Source: an uncultured bacterium | GTDB taxonomy: Bacteria > DRYD01 | NCBI GenBank assembly: GCA_937139605.1 | Contig: CAKZQG010000039.1 | Span: 17,530-81,529 of the forward strand | Direction: 5' to 3' | Length of the DNA: 64,000 nt | Part shown: positions 27,026 through 37,819 of the stretch, piece after piece | Layout: each line of letters starts with the position of its first letter | How positions within the stretch are numbered: the stretch's first letter is position 1 | The notes under the pieces: generated by a model | What the model was told of the DNA's origin: nothing | Seen by the model: the letters and a program-made list of their open reading frames with translations, nothing else | The model's database searches: none | Program-made: the position numbers and the translations under genes

Positions 27026-27949
27026 TTATAATTCCTTTATTAACCTTACTACATAATTATCAACAGATTCCCAAAAATTAGGAAAAGGAACTTTAAGAAT
27101 TTTCGTTAATTCTAATAACTTATCAGTGGAAGGGTAAAATCCAATATTAATTTCACTATTTACATAATCATAATCCAAACCATACTTAGCTTTAAAATAA
27201 TTTAAGATATCCTTAACCATAATATTATCTTTATAAGATAAATTAATTATCAAATTTTGGTTGAAATTCCAGTATAAAATGACTTTATATACAATTTCAC
27301 AAATAAATTCTACCGGCAAAGGGTTAAGATAAGACTCAGGATATATATATATATTCATTTTTGATTTATTTTTAATATGAAAGGCTAAAGAAGGAATAAA
27401 TCTATTTTTTTTTTCGTAAATTCCAAAAGCATAAGATAATCTAAAAATAATGCAATTTATACCAAATACTTCACAAAAAGATAATAATATTTTTTCAGTG
27501 ATAAATTTCGATAAGCCATAATTAGTTGATGGAATAATATTATTTTCTTCAGTGACCAATCCTTGAGCTCCATGATAAACAGCAGTAGAAGAAAAATAAA
27601 TGATTCTAATTCCATTTGTTTTATTATAATATTTCAATTTCTGGAAAATTTTTTTTAAATATTGAGAATCCAATAGAAAAAAAGAATTAAAATTATTAAA
27701 CGCTTTAATACTAGAATTACCAGCAGTTACAATTAAATAATCTATATTAATATCATTTTTTATAAAATCATTAAAAGAGATTTCATTAGGTAATTGTAGC
27801 TTATTATTAAAAAAAACAGGGATTACAAAAAAATTATTTCTAGCAAAGAGAAAATTAAAAATATTTCTACCTATAAAACCTGATGAACCTATTACAATAA
27901 TATTATATTTTTTATTATTTTTATTATTGGTTTTTATTGTATTTTCCAT
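27026..27949 (-). CDS. NAD-dependent sugar epimerase/dehydratase
   Basis: A 307-residue extended short-chain dehydrogenase. The Rossmann turn is IGSSGFIGRNI near residue 20, and the catalytic pair is in NYGLSKF (Tyr and Lys four apart, near 142), preceded by the FSSTAVYHG strand. Enzymes of this fold modify nucleotide-activated hexoses (epimerase, dehydratase or reductase). The gene overlaps the upstream epimerase gene by 16 bases, so the pair is translationally linked and may act in successive steps of one nucleotide-sugar route. The exact reaction cannot be named. Confidence 0.85.
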   Translation of the reverse strand: MENTIKTNNKNNKKYNIIVIGSSGFIGRNIFNFLFARNNFFVIPVFFNNKLQLPNEISFNDFIKNDINIDYLIVTAGNSSIKAFNNFNSFFLLDSQYLKKIFQKLKYYNKTNGIRIIYFSSTAVYHGAQGLVTEENNIIPSTNYGLSKFITEKILLSFCEVFGINCIIFRLSYAFGIYEKKNRFIPSLAFHIKNKSKMNIYIYPESYLNPLPVEFICEIVYKVILYWNFNQNLIINLSYKDNIMVKDILNYFKAKYGLDYDYVNSEINIGFYPSTDKLLELTKILKVPFPNFWESVDNYVVRLIKEL

Positions 27950-28887
27950 TCATCACTATTGTTAATTGATTTATGCCATTCTATAACTTTTAATAACCCC
28001 TGATCAATAGAAACTTTAGGTTTATATCCTAAAGATAGTATTTTATCTATAGAAAACCTTTTTTCTTTAGAAACAAACTTAGTTGGCATTTGGACTATTT
28101 TTATTAAATCTAAAGGTTTATTTAAAATATTTAATATCTTAATAGCAAGATCCTTGGTATAAATATATTCTTGAGTTCCGATATTATAGGCTTCAAATAA
28201 GCCTTCTTTAAATTCATGCTTAGTTAAAACTAAATAAACCCCTTCTATAAAATCATCTATATAACACCAAGCTCTTAAAGAATTTTCATGAACAATTAAT
28301 GGCTTATTTTTTAAAGCATTATATATAAATTGATCAATAGCGGATTTATATTTATTAGGAAAAACCCCAGGGCCATAAATCATAAAAGGTCTTATACAAA
28401 CAGCTTTTAAACCATAATTCTCTACATAATGATTAACTAAAACTTCTCCAAAAAATTTAGAAATAGAATATATGTTCGTTAACATAAAAGGAGATATATC
28501 TAAAGCATCATTCTCTGAAACCATTTTCTCATCAAATTTCCTACCATATATTTCAGAAGTACTAAAATAAATAAGTTTACTCCTATATTCCAAAGCTAAC
28601 TTAATAATATTAATAGTACCAATAGCATTAACGTAAACCATTTTATGAGGATATTCTTCTCCCAAAATTCTACCCACTTCCCCTGCTAAATGAATAATAA
28701 AATCAATATCCGGATTTTCCTTAAAAACTTTCCATAAGTCATAAAATTCTGTTATATCTGCTCTAATATAATCCTCAGAATCTCTAATATGTAGATCCAA
28801 AGCAATTACTTTTATCCCCTTTTTAGTGAGGAAATTATAAAGATTTTGTCCAATAAATCCCAAAGCACCGGTAATAAGTATTTTCAT
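27934..28887 (-). CDS. NAD-dependent sugar epimerase/dehydratase
   Basis: A 317-residue extended SDR: ILITGALGFIGQNLYNFL at the N-terminus binds NAD(P), HLAGEVGR lies near residue 66, YFSTSEIYG provides the catalytic Thr/Ser region, and YSISKFFGE (near 141) the Tyr/Lys pair. RPFMIYGPG follows, as in UDP-glucose 4-epimerase and dTDP-glucose 4,6-dehydratase relatives. It precedes and overlaps the other epimerase gene. The gene begins 53 bases after the GT2 gene stop, with an AAAGGAG ribosome site. Specificity undetermined. Confidence 0.87.
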   Translation of the reverse strand: MKILITGALGFIGQNLYNFLTKKGIKVIALDLHIRDSEDYIRADITEFYDLWKVFKENPDIDFIIHLAGEVGRILGEEYPHKMVYVNAIGTINIIKLALEYRSKLIYFSTSEIYGRKFDEKMVSENDALDISPFMLTNIYSISKFFGEVLVNHYVENYGLKAVCIRPFMIYGPGVFPNKYKSAIDQFIYNALKNKPLIVHENSLRAWCYIDDFIEGVYLVLTKHEFKEGLFEAYNIGTQEYIYTKDLAIKILNILNKPLDLIKIVQMPTKFVSKEKRFSIDKILSLGYKPKVSIDQGLLKVIEWHKSINNSDEWKIQ

Positions 28888-28940
28888 AAATCAACTCCTT
28901 TCTTATTTATCCACAAAAATATTTTACTTATAAAAGAATT

Positions 28941-30200
<1,260 letters not shown>

Positions 30201-30210
30201 TGATACTTAA

Positions 30211-31395
30211 TTAAGCGTTTATTATTTTTTCAATAATACTAATTATATTAGCTAAAACTTTATTTTTATCAAATTTTTTAGCTGTTTCATGTATTTCCTC
30301 AGGTTTTGCAAATACCATCTCATCTATTAATATCTTTCTCAATTTATCTACAAAATCCTCTATATTTCCTTCTTTATACAAATACCCATTAACTCCTTCT
30401 ATTACTATATCTTTAATACCCCCAGGACAATCAGGAGCTAAAAAAGGGATCCCCTTAGCGTTCGCTTCCACTAAAACCATTCCAAAACCCTCATACCTTG
30501 ATGTTAATAATAAAACTTTTACTTCTTTCAAATTTTCATATGGGTTAATTTTAAATCCTTCAAAATCAATTCTTTCAGCTATTCCCAAAATATTAGCTAA
30601 GCTTATTAATTTATTTAAATCTTTTCCTTCCCCTATCACTTTTAATTTCCATTTGCAATCCTTTAATTTACTTAATCCTTTAAGCATAAAAGTTAAATTT
30701 TTTTCAAAGTCACTTATTCTACCTACATACAATAAAATATTATTTTCTCCCCTATCTATTAACTCAGTTTTAGGTTGTATTTCTACGGGATTATATACCA
30801 AATAAACCTCAGCTAAAGGATTTAATTTCAATATAAGATCTTTAATATATGTAGAAATACAAAAAAAATACTTTGTTTTTTTAATCCCTTTTATAACTTC
30901 ATTTTTTCTAGTTTTTCTAAGGAATTTAAGAAATATATTTTTTACATTAACACTAAAAGATAATAAGTCTCCATGATCCCAATAAACTATTGGAATACTA
31001 TAAGACAAATCATTAAAAACTTTATGAATACTATTCAAAAAAATTCCATTTAAAACTAAAATGATATCATAACTCCTTGATTTAAAAAAATCATATAATT
31101 CTTTATATCCGTAGAAAATATCTAAGCCTAAAATACCCTTCAAAGTATAAAATCCACCCCTAAGCCCCCAATAATTAAATCTAAATAACTTATAAATATT
31201 AAAATTTTTATAATCACCAACAAAATAGTAATCCTTTATTTTAGGATTACTTAAATACTTAATAGATAAAACTTCAACCTCATAAAACAAATTATTATTA
31301 TTAATAAACTCCATTAGATTAAATATTACTCTATCCATACCTCCAAAAACTCTAAAATCATAACCTATTAAAATTAATATTTTCTTTCTTTTCAT
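30211..31395 (-). CDS. Glycosyltransferase family 4 protein
   Basis: A 394-residue GT-B retaining glycosyltransferase. GGMDRVIFNLMEF (18-30) is the N-terminal acceptor loop, LLYVGRISDFEKNL the linker into the C-terminal domain, and RYEGFGMVLVEANAKGIPF with GGIKDIV (about 300-335) the EX7E donor site. Ten bases separate its stop from the GT2 start downstream, consistent with one operon. It probably adds one residue to the same surface glycan. Donor unknown. Confidence 0.9.
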   Translation of the reverse strand: MKRKKILILIGYDFRVFGGMDRVIFNLMEFINNNNLFYEVEVLSIKYLSNPKIKDYYFVGDYKNFNIYKLFRFNYWGLRGGFYTLKGILGLDIFYGYKELYDFFKSRSYDIILVLNGIFLNSIHKVFNDLSYSIPIVYWDHGDLLSFSVNVKNIFLKFLRKTRKNEVIKGIKKTKYFFCISTYIKDLILKLNPLAEVYLVYNPVEIQPKTELIDRGENNILLYVGRISDFEKNLTFMLKGLSKLKDCKWKLKVIGEGKDLNKLISLANILGIAERIDFEGFKINPYENLKEVKVLLLTSRYEGFGMVLVEANAKGIPFLAPDCPGGIKDIVIEGVNGYLYKEGNIEDFVDKLRKILIDEMVFAKPEEIHETAKKFDKNKVLANIISIIEKIINA

Positions 31396-31408
31396 TATCT
31401 TAAATATT

Positions 31409-32566
31409 TTATGAATATTTTAAATTATCAATAATTTTTTTAGCAACATTTTCCCAACTATAATTACTCACAATCTTTAAAATATTTTTTCTTTTATTTA
31501 TTATTTCTTGTTTATTATTTAATAAATGTAATAATAATTCCTTTAAAGCTAAGTAATTATAATCAATTACCCAACCTATGTCATATTCTTTTACGATTTT
31601 AGAAACAAATGCTTCTTTATAAGTAATAACTGGTTTTAAATTTTCCAGATATTCTAAAAACTTAACAGGTACTGCTAAAGATAAATAATCATTATTAAAA
31701 AATTGATAGCCCTTAATTTTTTTTAATACAAAACTCTTATAAAATAAAGAAGAAATATCAGATAATTGGTAATATTTTATTAAATCCTTTTTATTAGCTT
31801 CTAAAATTTTAATCAACGGAATACTAAAAAAATATTTATAATTTATTTTTATTTCATTTAAACGAGTTATAAAATATAAAAATACATTATTGACATTATT
31901 TATATGTAAATCTTGAAAACATTTAAACAATTCTATATTATCATATATCCCACCAACATAAATCAAATTTAACATATTTTCATAATAAAAATATTCAATA
32001 TTATTAGGATTAATATTATTTAAAATTAATCCTGGCATTAATTCTATTAAATTTTGTTTATTAACTTTATAAAAAAAAGAAAAAATTTCAAGAAAAGCAT
32101 TAGAAGGCCCAAAGAAAATATCAACAAAATTTTTTAAATAATTAATAGACAAATTTAAAAAAAACTGATATGCTACTTTTTTAAATAAATTCAAAGAATC
32201 TAAAGCACTAGTTAAATGATATAAATCCCTAACAAATAATCCAATCTTTATTTTTTTATTTTTTAAAAAATTAAAAAATTTTATATCATAATTATTAAAA
32301 ATAATAGGGATTCTATTTTTTGAAGTTAATAAAAAAGGTAAATTAGGTAATTCTCCATAAACAAAATCAATCTTTTCTCCTTTTTCTATTAATTTCCAAA
32401 TCTCTTTTATTTTTTTTATTCTATCTTCATAAAATCCATCTATAAAATAAACTATATATCCTAGATTCTCAAAAGCTTTCTTTAAATAAAAAATCCTTAC
32501 ATTATATGCCCTATTTAATTTAGACTCATCAAATGGAACAAAAGTATAAAAAATCATTTTACTCAT
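31409..32566 (-). CDS. Putative GT4-like glycosyltransferase (divergent)
   Basis: A 385-residue protein with the two-domain outline of GT-B enzymes but weak motifs. LNRAYNVRIFYLKKAF near residue 17 resembles the GT4 acceptor helix, NLIYVGGIYDNIEL near 201 starts the second Rossmann domain, and PVKFLEYLENLKPVITY near 300 occupies the donor-site position where GT4 enzymes have the EX7E motif; only part of the motif is kept. It lies 13 bases downstream of the SDR and 13 bases upstream of a clear GT4 gene. Likely a glycosyltransferase of the same cluster, with modest certainty. Confidence 0.65.
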   Translation of the reverse strand: MSKMIFYTFVPFDESKLNRAYNVRIFYLKKAFENLGYIVYFIDGFYEDRIKKIKEIWKLIEKGEKIDFVYGELPNLPFLLTSKNRIPIIFNNYDIKFFNFLKNKKIKIGLFVRDLYHLTSALDSLNLFKKVAYQFFLNLSINYLKNFVDIFFGPSNAFLEIFSFFYKVNKQNLIELMPGLILNNINPNNIEYFYYENMLNLIYVGGIYDNIELFKCFQDLHINNVNNVFLYFITRLNEIKINYKYFFSIPLIKILEANKKDLIKYYQLSDISSLFYKSFVLKKIKGYQFFNNDYLSLAVPVKFLEYLENLKPVITYKEAFVSKIVKEYDIGWVIDYNYLALKELLLHLLNNKQEIINKRKNILKIVSNYSWENVAKKIIDNLKYS

Positions 32567-32579
32567 AACAACAAAATCT

Positions 32580-33269
32580 TTACAAATATTCGCTGATTTT
32601 TATAATTTGCCCTTTAATAAGGGGGTTATTTAAATTAAGGATAAAAAAATTAACAATAAAATTAGCTAATTTTTCTCCTTTTATTTTAGTATTTAATCCA
32701 GGCATTAAAATCGTATTTACACTTATATCTTTATAGTCCTTTAATTCTTTTGTTAATATTTTAGATAGCATAATCTGAGAAGCCCCACTTATAGAAATAG
32801 AACCATAACCATCTAAAGGATCTTCTGCATGATACCCCGCTAAACTCAAATACACCCCCCTACTTAGCTTAACCATATACTTCAAAAACAATTTAGCTAT
32901 AATAAAATGAGTAATAAATCTTTGCTTAAATACATCTAATAAAAACTCAACTTCAGTATCTAAAATTTTCTTAGCATCAAACCAAGAACCCACCGCAACT
33001 ACTACCCCATCCAATCTCCCATAAACTTTATCTACATACTCTATAACCTTATAATTAACACTATTATCCGTTATATCTAAATTAAATATTTTAAGATTAT
33101 CTCTATTACCAACAAAACTTTTTAATTTCTCATATTTCTCCCTATTTCTAGTAGAAGTTAAAACATTAGCATTATAATTTAAGAATTCTTTAACTATATA
33201 GGAACCGACATTCCCAGCCCCACCCGCAACAAATATAACCTTATCCCTTAAATCAATACTTTTCTCCAT
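32580..33269 (-). CDS. SDR-family protein lacking the catalytic Tyr/Lys pair
   Basis: A 229-residue short-chain-dehydrogenase fold. VIFVAGGAGNVGSYIVKEFL (11-30) is the NAD(P)-binding turn and LDGVVVAVGSW the NNAG-equivalent strand. In the active-site region GVYLSLAGYHAE is followed by YGSISISGASQI, where typical SDRs have YxxxK; no lysine is present at the right spacing. It may bind a dinucleotide but not catalyse the usual oxidation or reduction, or may use an atypical mechanism. It is the first gene of the polysaccharide cluster, 42 bases after ftsK. Confidence 0.7.
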   Translation of the reverse strand: MEKSIDLRDKVIFVAGGAGNVGSYIVKEFLNYNANVLTSTRNREKYEKLKSFVGNRDNLKIFNLDITDNSVNYKVIEYVDKVYGRLDGVVVAVGSWFDAKKILDTEVEFLLDVFKQRFITHFIIAKLFLKYMVKLSRGVYLSLAGYHAEDPLDGYGSISISGASQIMLSKILTKELKDYKDISVNTILMPGLNTKIKGEKLANFIVNFFILNLNNPLIKGQIIKISEYL

Positions 33270-33310
33270 ATTACTACACCCCTTTTATATCAATACTATA
33301 AAATAAATAT

Positions 33311-35527
33311 TTAATCCTTAACAGAACTGTTAAAAATATTTTCGATCTCTTCAATAGATTGGATTAAAATTTTTCTAGGTTTGCTTCCCTCTTGAGGACC
33401 AACAATCCCAAATTTTTCTAAGGTATCCATAATCCTACCAGCCTTAGCAAAACCTATCCTTAACTTTCTTTGTAACAAAGTAGTAGAAGCTCTTTTATCT
33501 TCTAATATTATTTTAGCTGCAGCTTTTAATAACTCAGGATCTTCATCATCATCCAAATCTTTACTACCCATATTCAAATTAATGCTACTTAAATCTATCT
33601 TAATTAAATTATCAGGTTTAGGCTGAATAGACCAATACTTAACAATAGTTTCAATTTCTTTTAATCCAATAAAAGCACCCTGAGCTCTAATAGGCCTATT
33701 AGCTCCAATAGGTAAATACAACATATCCCCTCTACCTATCAAATTCTCTGCACCTGACATATCCAATATAACCCGCGAATCAATCTGACTAGCAACAGCA
33801 AAAGCGATCCTAGATGGCACATTAGCTTTAATAATCCCTGTAATAACGTTAGCCGAAGGCCTTTGAGTAGCTATAATCAAATGGATCCCTGCAGCACGCG
33901 CTAACTGAGTTAGCCTAGCTATATGAGTTTCCACTATATTAGAAGATGTCATCATTAGATCCGCTAATTCATCTATAACTATAACCACATAAGGTATCTT
34001 TTCTACATCCTCTAAATTATTATATTCTTGAATATTTCTAACTCTTCTTTCACTAAATAATTTATATCTTTCTTCCATTAATTTAACCATCTGTTGCAAA
34101 GCAGCTGGAGCTTTTTTTACATCTGTAACTATATCAATCACATGAGGTACTCCTTCATATAATATTAATTCAACCATCTTAGGATCTATTAATAATAACT
34201 GTAATTTAGTAGGAGCAAAATTAAATAATAAACTACAAATAATAGAATTAATACATACAGTTTTTCCACTTCCAGTAGAACCAGCTATCAATAAATGAGG
34301 CATCTTAACTAAATCACCTATTACAATATTTCCAGAAATATCTTTACCTAAAGCTAACGGTATTTCATTAGAAGCATTTAAAAACTCATCAGTTAGAAGT
34401 ATATCAGAAAGATAAACAGGTACCGGTTTATCATTAGGTACTTCAATACCGATAGCAGATTTTCCTGGAATAGGTGCTTCTATTCTGACAGCAATAGCAG
34501 CTAACGCTAAAGCTATATCATTTTTTAATCTTAATACCTGAGAAACTTTTATCCCTTTTTCTATTTGTAATTCATAACGAGTAATAGAAGGCCCAGAAGT
34601 TACTTCAATTACTTTAGCCTTTATCCCAAAATTATTTAAGGCATCTTCTAAAATATCACTATAATCTTTTACAGTATTCCCCTTAGGACGAGGGTATATC
34701 TTTGAAACTAAGGTATGTAAAAACTTGGGAGAAGGAATATAATAATTATCAACCTGTCTTATACAGTTTTCCTTAATAAATTCTTCATCTATTTCTATAT
34801 CTAAAGTTAATGAAACCTTATTTTTTTTCTGTTTATTTTCTTTTTCTATAGTATATTCCTTTCCTGATTCATTAATTTCTAAATTATTTTTAGATCCTTT
34901 CTTTTTTACATCATCTAAAATACTCTTTAATTCCACTTCTTTTATATTTTCTTTTTCTTTATTATTACCTATAATAATATTTCTAACAAATTGATAAGAT
35001 CTAATAAAAACTGATCCTAAAAAATCTAAGAATTTTACAAAAAAATTAAAAAACTTAATAAATCCTAAATAAAAAATTATTATAATTTTGTTTATAAAAA
35101 ATGGAATTTTATTATTAAATAAATCATCTAAAGAAATCTCAAAGAAATAAATAAAAGAAATAAAAAATAGAAATATATTAATAAAGTAATTTAGAGTAAA
35201 ACCAACATAATTCTCAATAGTTTTTTTTAAAATAAAACTCTTGGAATTAATATCAGGGAATAAAACAATAAAAGGTAAAACTAAGAATAAACTACTAAAA
35301 AAATGGAATAAAAAATTTCTACTTTCAAAAAATAAGGATACAGAAATTAATATAATAAAAACAGGCAAAGCCCATTTATTAAATCCCAAAAGCCCATCCA
35401 AAAAATTCCTAATATAAGAAAATAATGGATCACTTGATAAATTAAAATAGCTAATAACAAAAATAAAACTTGCTAAAAACAAAAGTAAAAAAAATAAAAT
35501 CTCCCTTAACTTAATCCCTTTACTCAT
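33311..35527 (-). CDS. ftsK: FtsK/SpoIIIE DNA translocase
   Basis: A 738-residue FtsK: four N-terminal transmembrane helices (about 10-150), a short charged linker (about 185-240), the ATPase motor (about 260-640) and a C-terminal winged-helix gamma domain (about 670-735). Walker A is GSTGSGKTVC (about 411-420), Walker B LLLIDPKMVEL (about 443-453), with IATQRPSANVITG and ARIAFAV-type motifs of the hexameric pump. It clears chromosome DNA from the division septum and recruits dimer resolution at dif. A large protein of unknown function is encoded eight bases upstream. The length is typical of low-GC lineages. Confidence 0.97.
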   Translation of the reverse strand: MSKGIKLREILFFLLLFLASFIFVISYFNLSSDPLFSYIRNFLDGLLGFNKWALPVFIILISVSLFFESRNFLFHFFSSLFLVLPFIVLFPDINSKSFILKKTIENYVGFTLNYFINIFLFFISFIYFFEISLDDLFNNKIPFFINKIIIIFYLGFIKFFNFFVKFLDFLGSVFIRSYQFVRNIIIGNNKEKENIKEVELKSILDDVKKKGSKNNLEINESGKEYTIEKENKQKKNKVSLTLDIEIDEEFIKENCIRQVDNYYIPSPKFLHTLVSKIYPRPKGNTVKDYSDILEDALNNFGIKAKVIEVTSGPSITRYELQIEKGIKVSQVLRLKNDIALALAAIAVRIEAPIPGKSAIGIEVPNDKPVPVYLSDILLTDEFLNASNEIPLALGKDISGNIVIGDLVKMPHLLIAGSTGSGKTVCINSIICSLLFNFAPTKLQLLLIDPKMVELILYEGVPHVIDIVTDVKKAPAALQQMVKLMEERYKLFSERRVRNIQEYNNLEDVEKIPYVVIVIDELADLMMTSSNIVETHIARLTQLARAAGIHLIIATQRPSANVITGIIKANVPSRIAFAVASQIDSRVILDMSGAENLIGRGDMLYLPIGANRPIRAQGAFIGLKEIETIVKYWSIQPKPDNLIKIDLSSINLNMGSKDLDDDEDPELLKAAAKIILEDKRASTTLLQRKLRIGFAKAGRIMDTLEKFGIVGPQEGSKPRKILIQSIEEIENIFNSSVKD

Positions 35528-35534
35528 ATTTAAT

Positions 35535-37781
35535 TTATATTAATTTAATTAAGTCAGATATCAAATGATTAATTTTATCTTTAGAACTATCATTTAATTC
35601 TTTAAATTCAGTTAAAGAAACTAGTAATGGAATAATTTTTTCAGCACTCTCTAAATTTTTATCTACAACAAATTGAATAAAATTAATAAAATCATTTATA
35701 CTTAAATTAAAATCTAATAATTCATTTTCAATAAAATATTCTTTTAAGCTCATTTTATTTATTCCAACAGTGGAATATATAATATTAGCTAAAGTATTGA
35801 AATCATAGCCTAAAAGAATAGCAATTAAAGCTCTCAAAAATTTACTAAAATAAGTATTATCAATATTTTTCACAAAATTAAATAAAACATTTATATTATT
35901 AAGATCATTTTTAATATTATTTTCATTGAGTATATAGTCTTCTAATTTTACAAAAAAGTCCTCTTTAAAGTTTTGATCATTTATTAATTTGTTTTTTAAA
36001 TTATCAACTAAATCTTTATCTAAATTAGAAAAATTTTTAATAATTTCATCTATATCAATTTTCTGCTCTTTTTGTTCTATCTCTTTTTGTGCCAATTGTT
36101 GTTGATTTAATGATATACTAGTAGATAAATCTTTATGTTCTTCAGATATAATCGATTCTGTTAATTGATTTTCTAATTCTTTTTGTTTTTCTTTAGATTC
36201 CTTATTTTCTTCTAATTCTTTTTTATTTTCACTAAAAACTATTTTTTCAATTTCTTGCTCTATTTCAGACATTATATCTTCATTATTTTTAGAATCTTGA
36301 ATATCTTTAGTTTCTAAAGATTCTATTTGATTAACTTTTTCTGTAATAACAATATCTGTAACACTTTCAGCATATATATCAGTATCTTTATCAATAGTTT
36401 CCGTTACTTCTTTTTTTTCAATATCTTCTTTAGCTTTTATAGTTTCTTTAGTTTCTTCAATTACTGTTTCTTTAACTTTTAGTGTTTCTGGTACCTCGCT
36501 TGTTTTTATCATTTTTTCTATAGTTTCCTTAGTTTCTATAGGTTCTTGTGCTTCTATTTCTATATTTTGTTTTATTTCTGTATTTTCCTGTGATTCCTTA
36601 ATTTGTTCTATTTCTTTTGTTTTCTCTACTTCTTGTTCTTGCTGAATATGAACTACCCCAACTGGTTTTTCCTCTTTTATTGTATCCATATTAACATCAG
36701 AATATTGAAAATCAAAATTGACTTCATTTAATTCAATGATAGCTTGTTCTTCTACAAAATACTCATTCTCTCCATTACTAATATCAAATCTATTGATTAT
36801 ATCTACCATATCCTCCTTAATAAAAGAATTAATCAGTCTTTTAAAAATTACTCCCCTATAATCAGTAAAGCTATTGATATAATCACTAAAATCCTCTATT
36901 AATTTCTTTGTAAAAATAAATCCTAAAAAGCTTAAAAATAAATTTCTATTTTTATTATACAATTCCTCAAAGTTTAAGAAATAATACAAAATTTTATTTT
37001 TAAAAAGCACTTCCCTTAAGTTATAAAAGAAAATATAAATAAAAGAATCTCTAAAATTATTTTCAATAAAACTTTCTAATTCCTTTAATAATGCTTTATC
37101 TTTAAAATAGAATAATAAAATATATAGTAAAATTATGTAATCAACTTTATATTCTTTAGTATAAGTATCAATAATAAAATTATATAGATTCTTAAGTCCA
37201 TATAAATTAGCAAAAATATTATAATAAATTATTCTATTAAAAAAGTCAGGAGTATCATTTATTTTATTACTTAAAATAGAACTAACAATTTCAATATAAT
37301 TAGGATTGTTTTTTATAATTGAAATTAGATTTAAAAAATCGATAGAATTATCAGCTAAGGTAATTTTATTTATTAATTCTTTTTTAAAATCTTCGTTTAA
37401 AAGATCAAAAGCCAATTTTATAAGATGAAACCTTTTATTAGAATTATAAGAATTATTATTAGCAACTTCCATTATAATATTAGACAGCTCATCTAATTTA
37501 TTTAACTCTTTAAATTTTCTAGATAAACTAATATAATCAAATTCCTGTAATTCTTCGGTTAACAGTATATTTTTTAAAACTTGAATAACCTCATCTATAG
37601 TCAATTTATTTAGAGCCAAATAGCTTAAAGCTTCTAATCTATATTTTATATTTATTTCACTATTATTAAGGATATTAAAAAAAGTACTAAAAGCTAATTC
37701 CTTATTTTCAGTATTTAGCAACATCTTAGCTTTAGTCAATTCTATCTTAACATTTCTTTCCTTTTGTTCTTCTTTACTCAT
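35535..37781 (-). CDS. Large protein of unknown function with E/K/T-rich linker
   Basis: A 748-residue protein I do not recognise. It has an alpha-helical N-terminal part (about 1-350) reminiscent of TPR/HEAT-like solenoids, a low-complexity linker rich in Glu, Lys, Thr and Ile (about 370-572, with runs such as TKETIE and EETKETIK), and a helical C-terminal domain (about 573-748). No signal peptide or membrane helix is evident. It is the upstream partner of ftsK (eight-base gap) and follows pheS by 38 bases, so a role in cell division or as a scaffold is possible but not shown. Its ribosome site is an unusual run of eight G. Confidence 0.55.
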   Translation of the reverse strand: MSKEEQKERNVKIELTKAKMLLNTENKELAFSTFFNILNNSEINIKYRLEALSYLALNKLTIDEVIQVLKNILLTEELQEFDYISLSRKFKELNKLDELSNIIMEVANNNSYNSNKRFHLIKLAFDLLNEDFKKELINKITLADNSIDFLNLISIIKNNPNYIEIVSSILSNKINDTPDFFNRIIYYNIFANLYGLKNLYNFIIDTYTKEYKVDYIILLYILLFYFKDKALLKELESFIENNFRDSFIYIFFYNLREVLFKNKILYYFLNFEELYNKNRNLFLSFLGFIFTKKLIEDFSDYINSFTDYRGVIFKRLINSFIKEDMVDIINRFDISNGENEYFVEEQAIIELNEVNFDFQYSDVNMDTIKEEKPVGVVHIQQEQEVEKTKEIEQIKESQENTEIKQNIEIEAQEPIETKETIEKMIKTSEVPETLKVKETVIEETKETIKAKEDIEKKEVTETIDKDTDIYAESVTDIVITEKVNQIESLETKDIQDSKNNEDIMSEIEQEIEKIVFSENKKELEENKESKEKQKELENQLTESIISEEHKDLSTSISLNQQQLAQKEIEQKEQKIDIDEIIKNFSNLDKDLVDNLKNKLINDQNFKEDFFVKLEDYILNENNIKNDLNNINVLFNFVKNIDNTYFSKFLRALIAILLGYDFNTLANIIYSTVGINKMSLKEYFIENELLDFNLSINDFINFIQFVVDKNLESAEKIIPLLVSLTEFKELNDSSKDKINHLISDLIKLI

Positions 37782-37788
37782 AATTATA

Positions 37789-37796
37789 CCCCCCCC
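37789..37796 (-). promoter_or_regulatory. Homopolymeric G8 ribosome-binding site
   Basis: On the minus strand eight consecutive G lie seven bases upstream of the ATG of the 748-residue protein gene. In DNA this AT-rich such a run is conspicuous. It overlaps the Shine-Dalgarno position and is prone to slippage in replication. Confidence 0.55.
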
Positions 37797-37819
37797 AATA
37801 ATTAATTATATAATTAATT

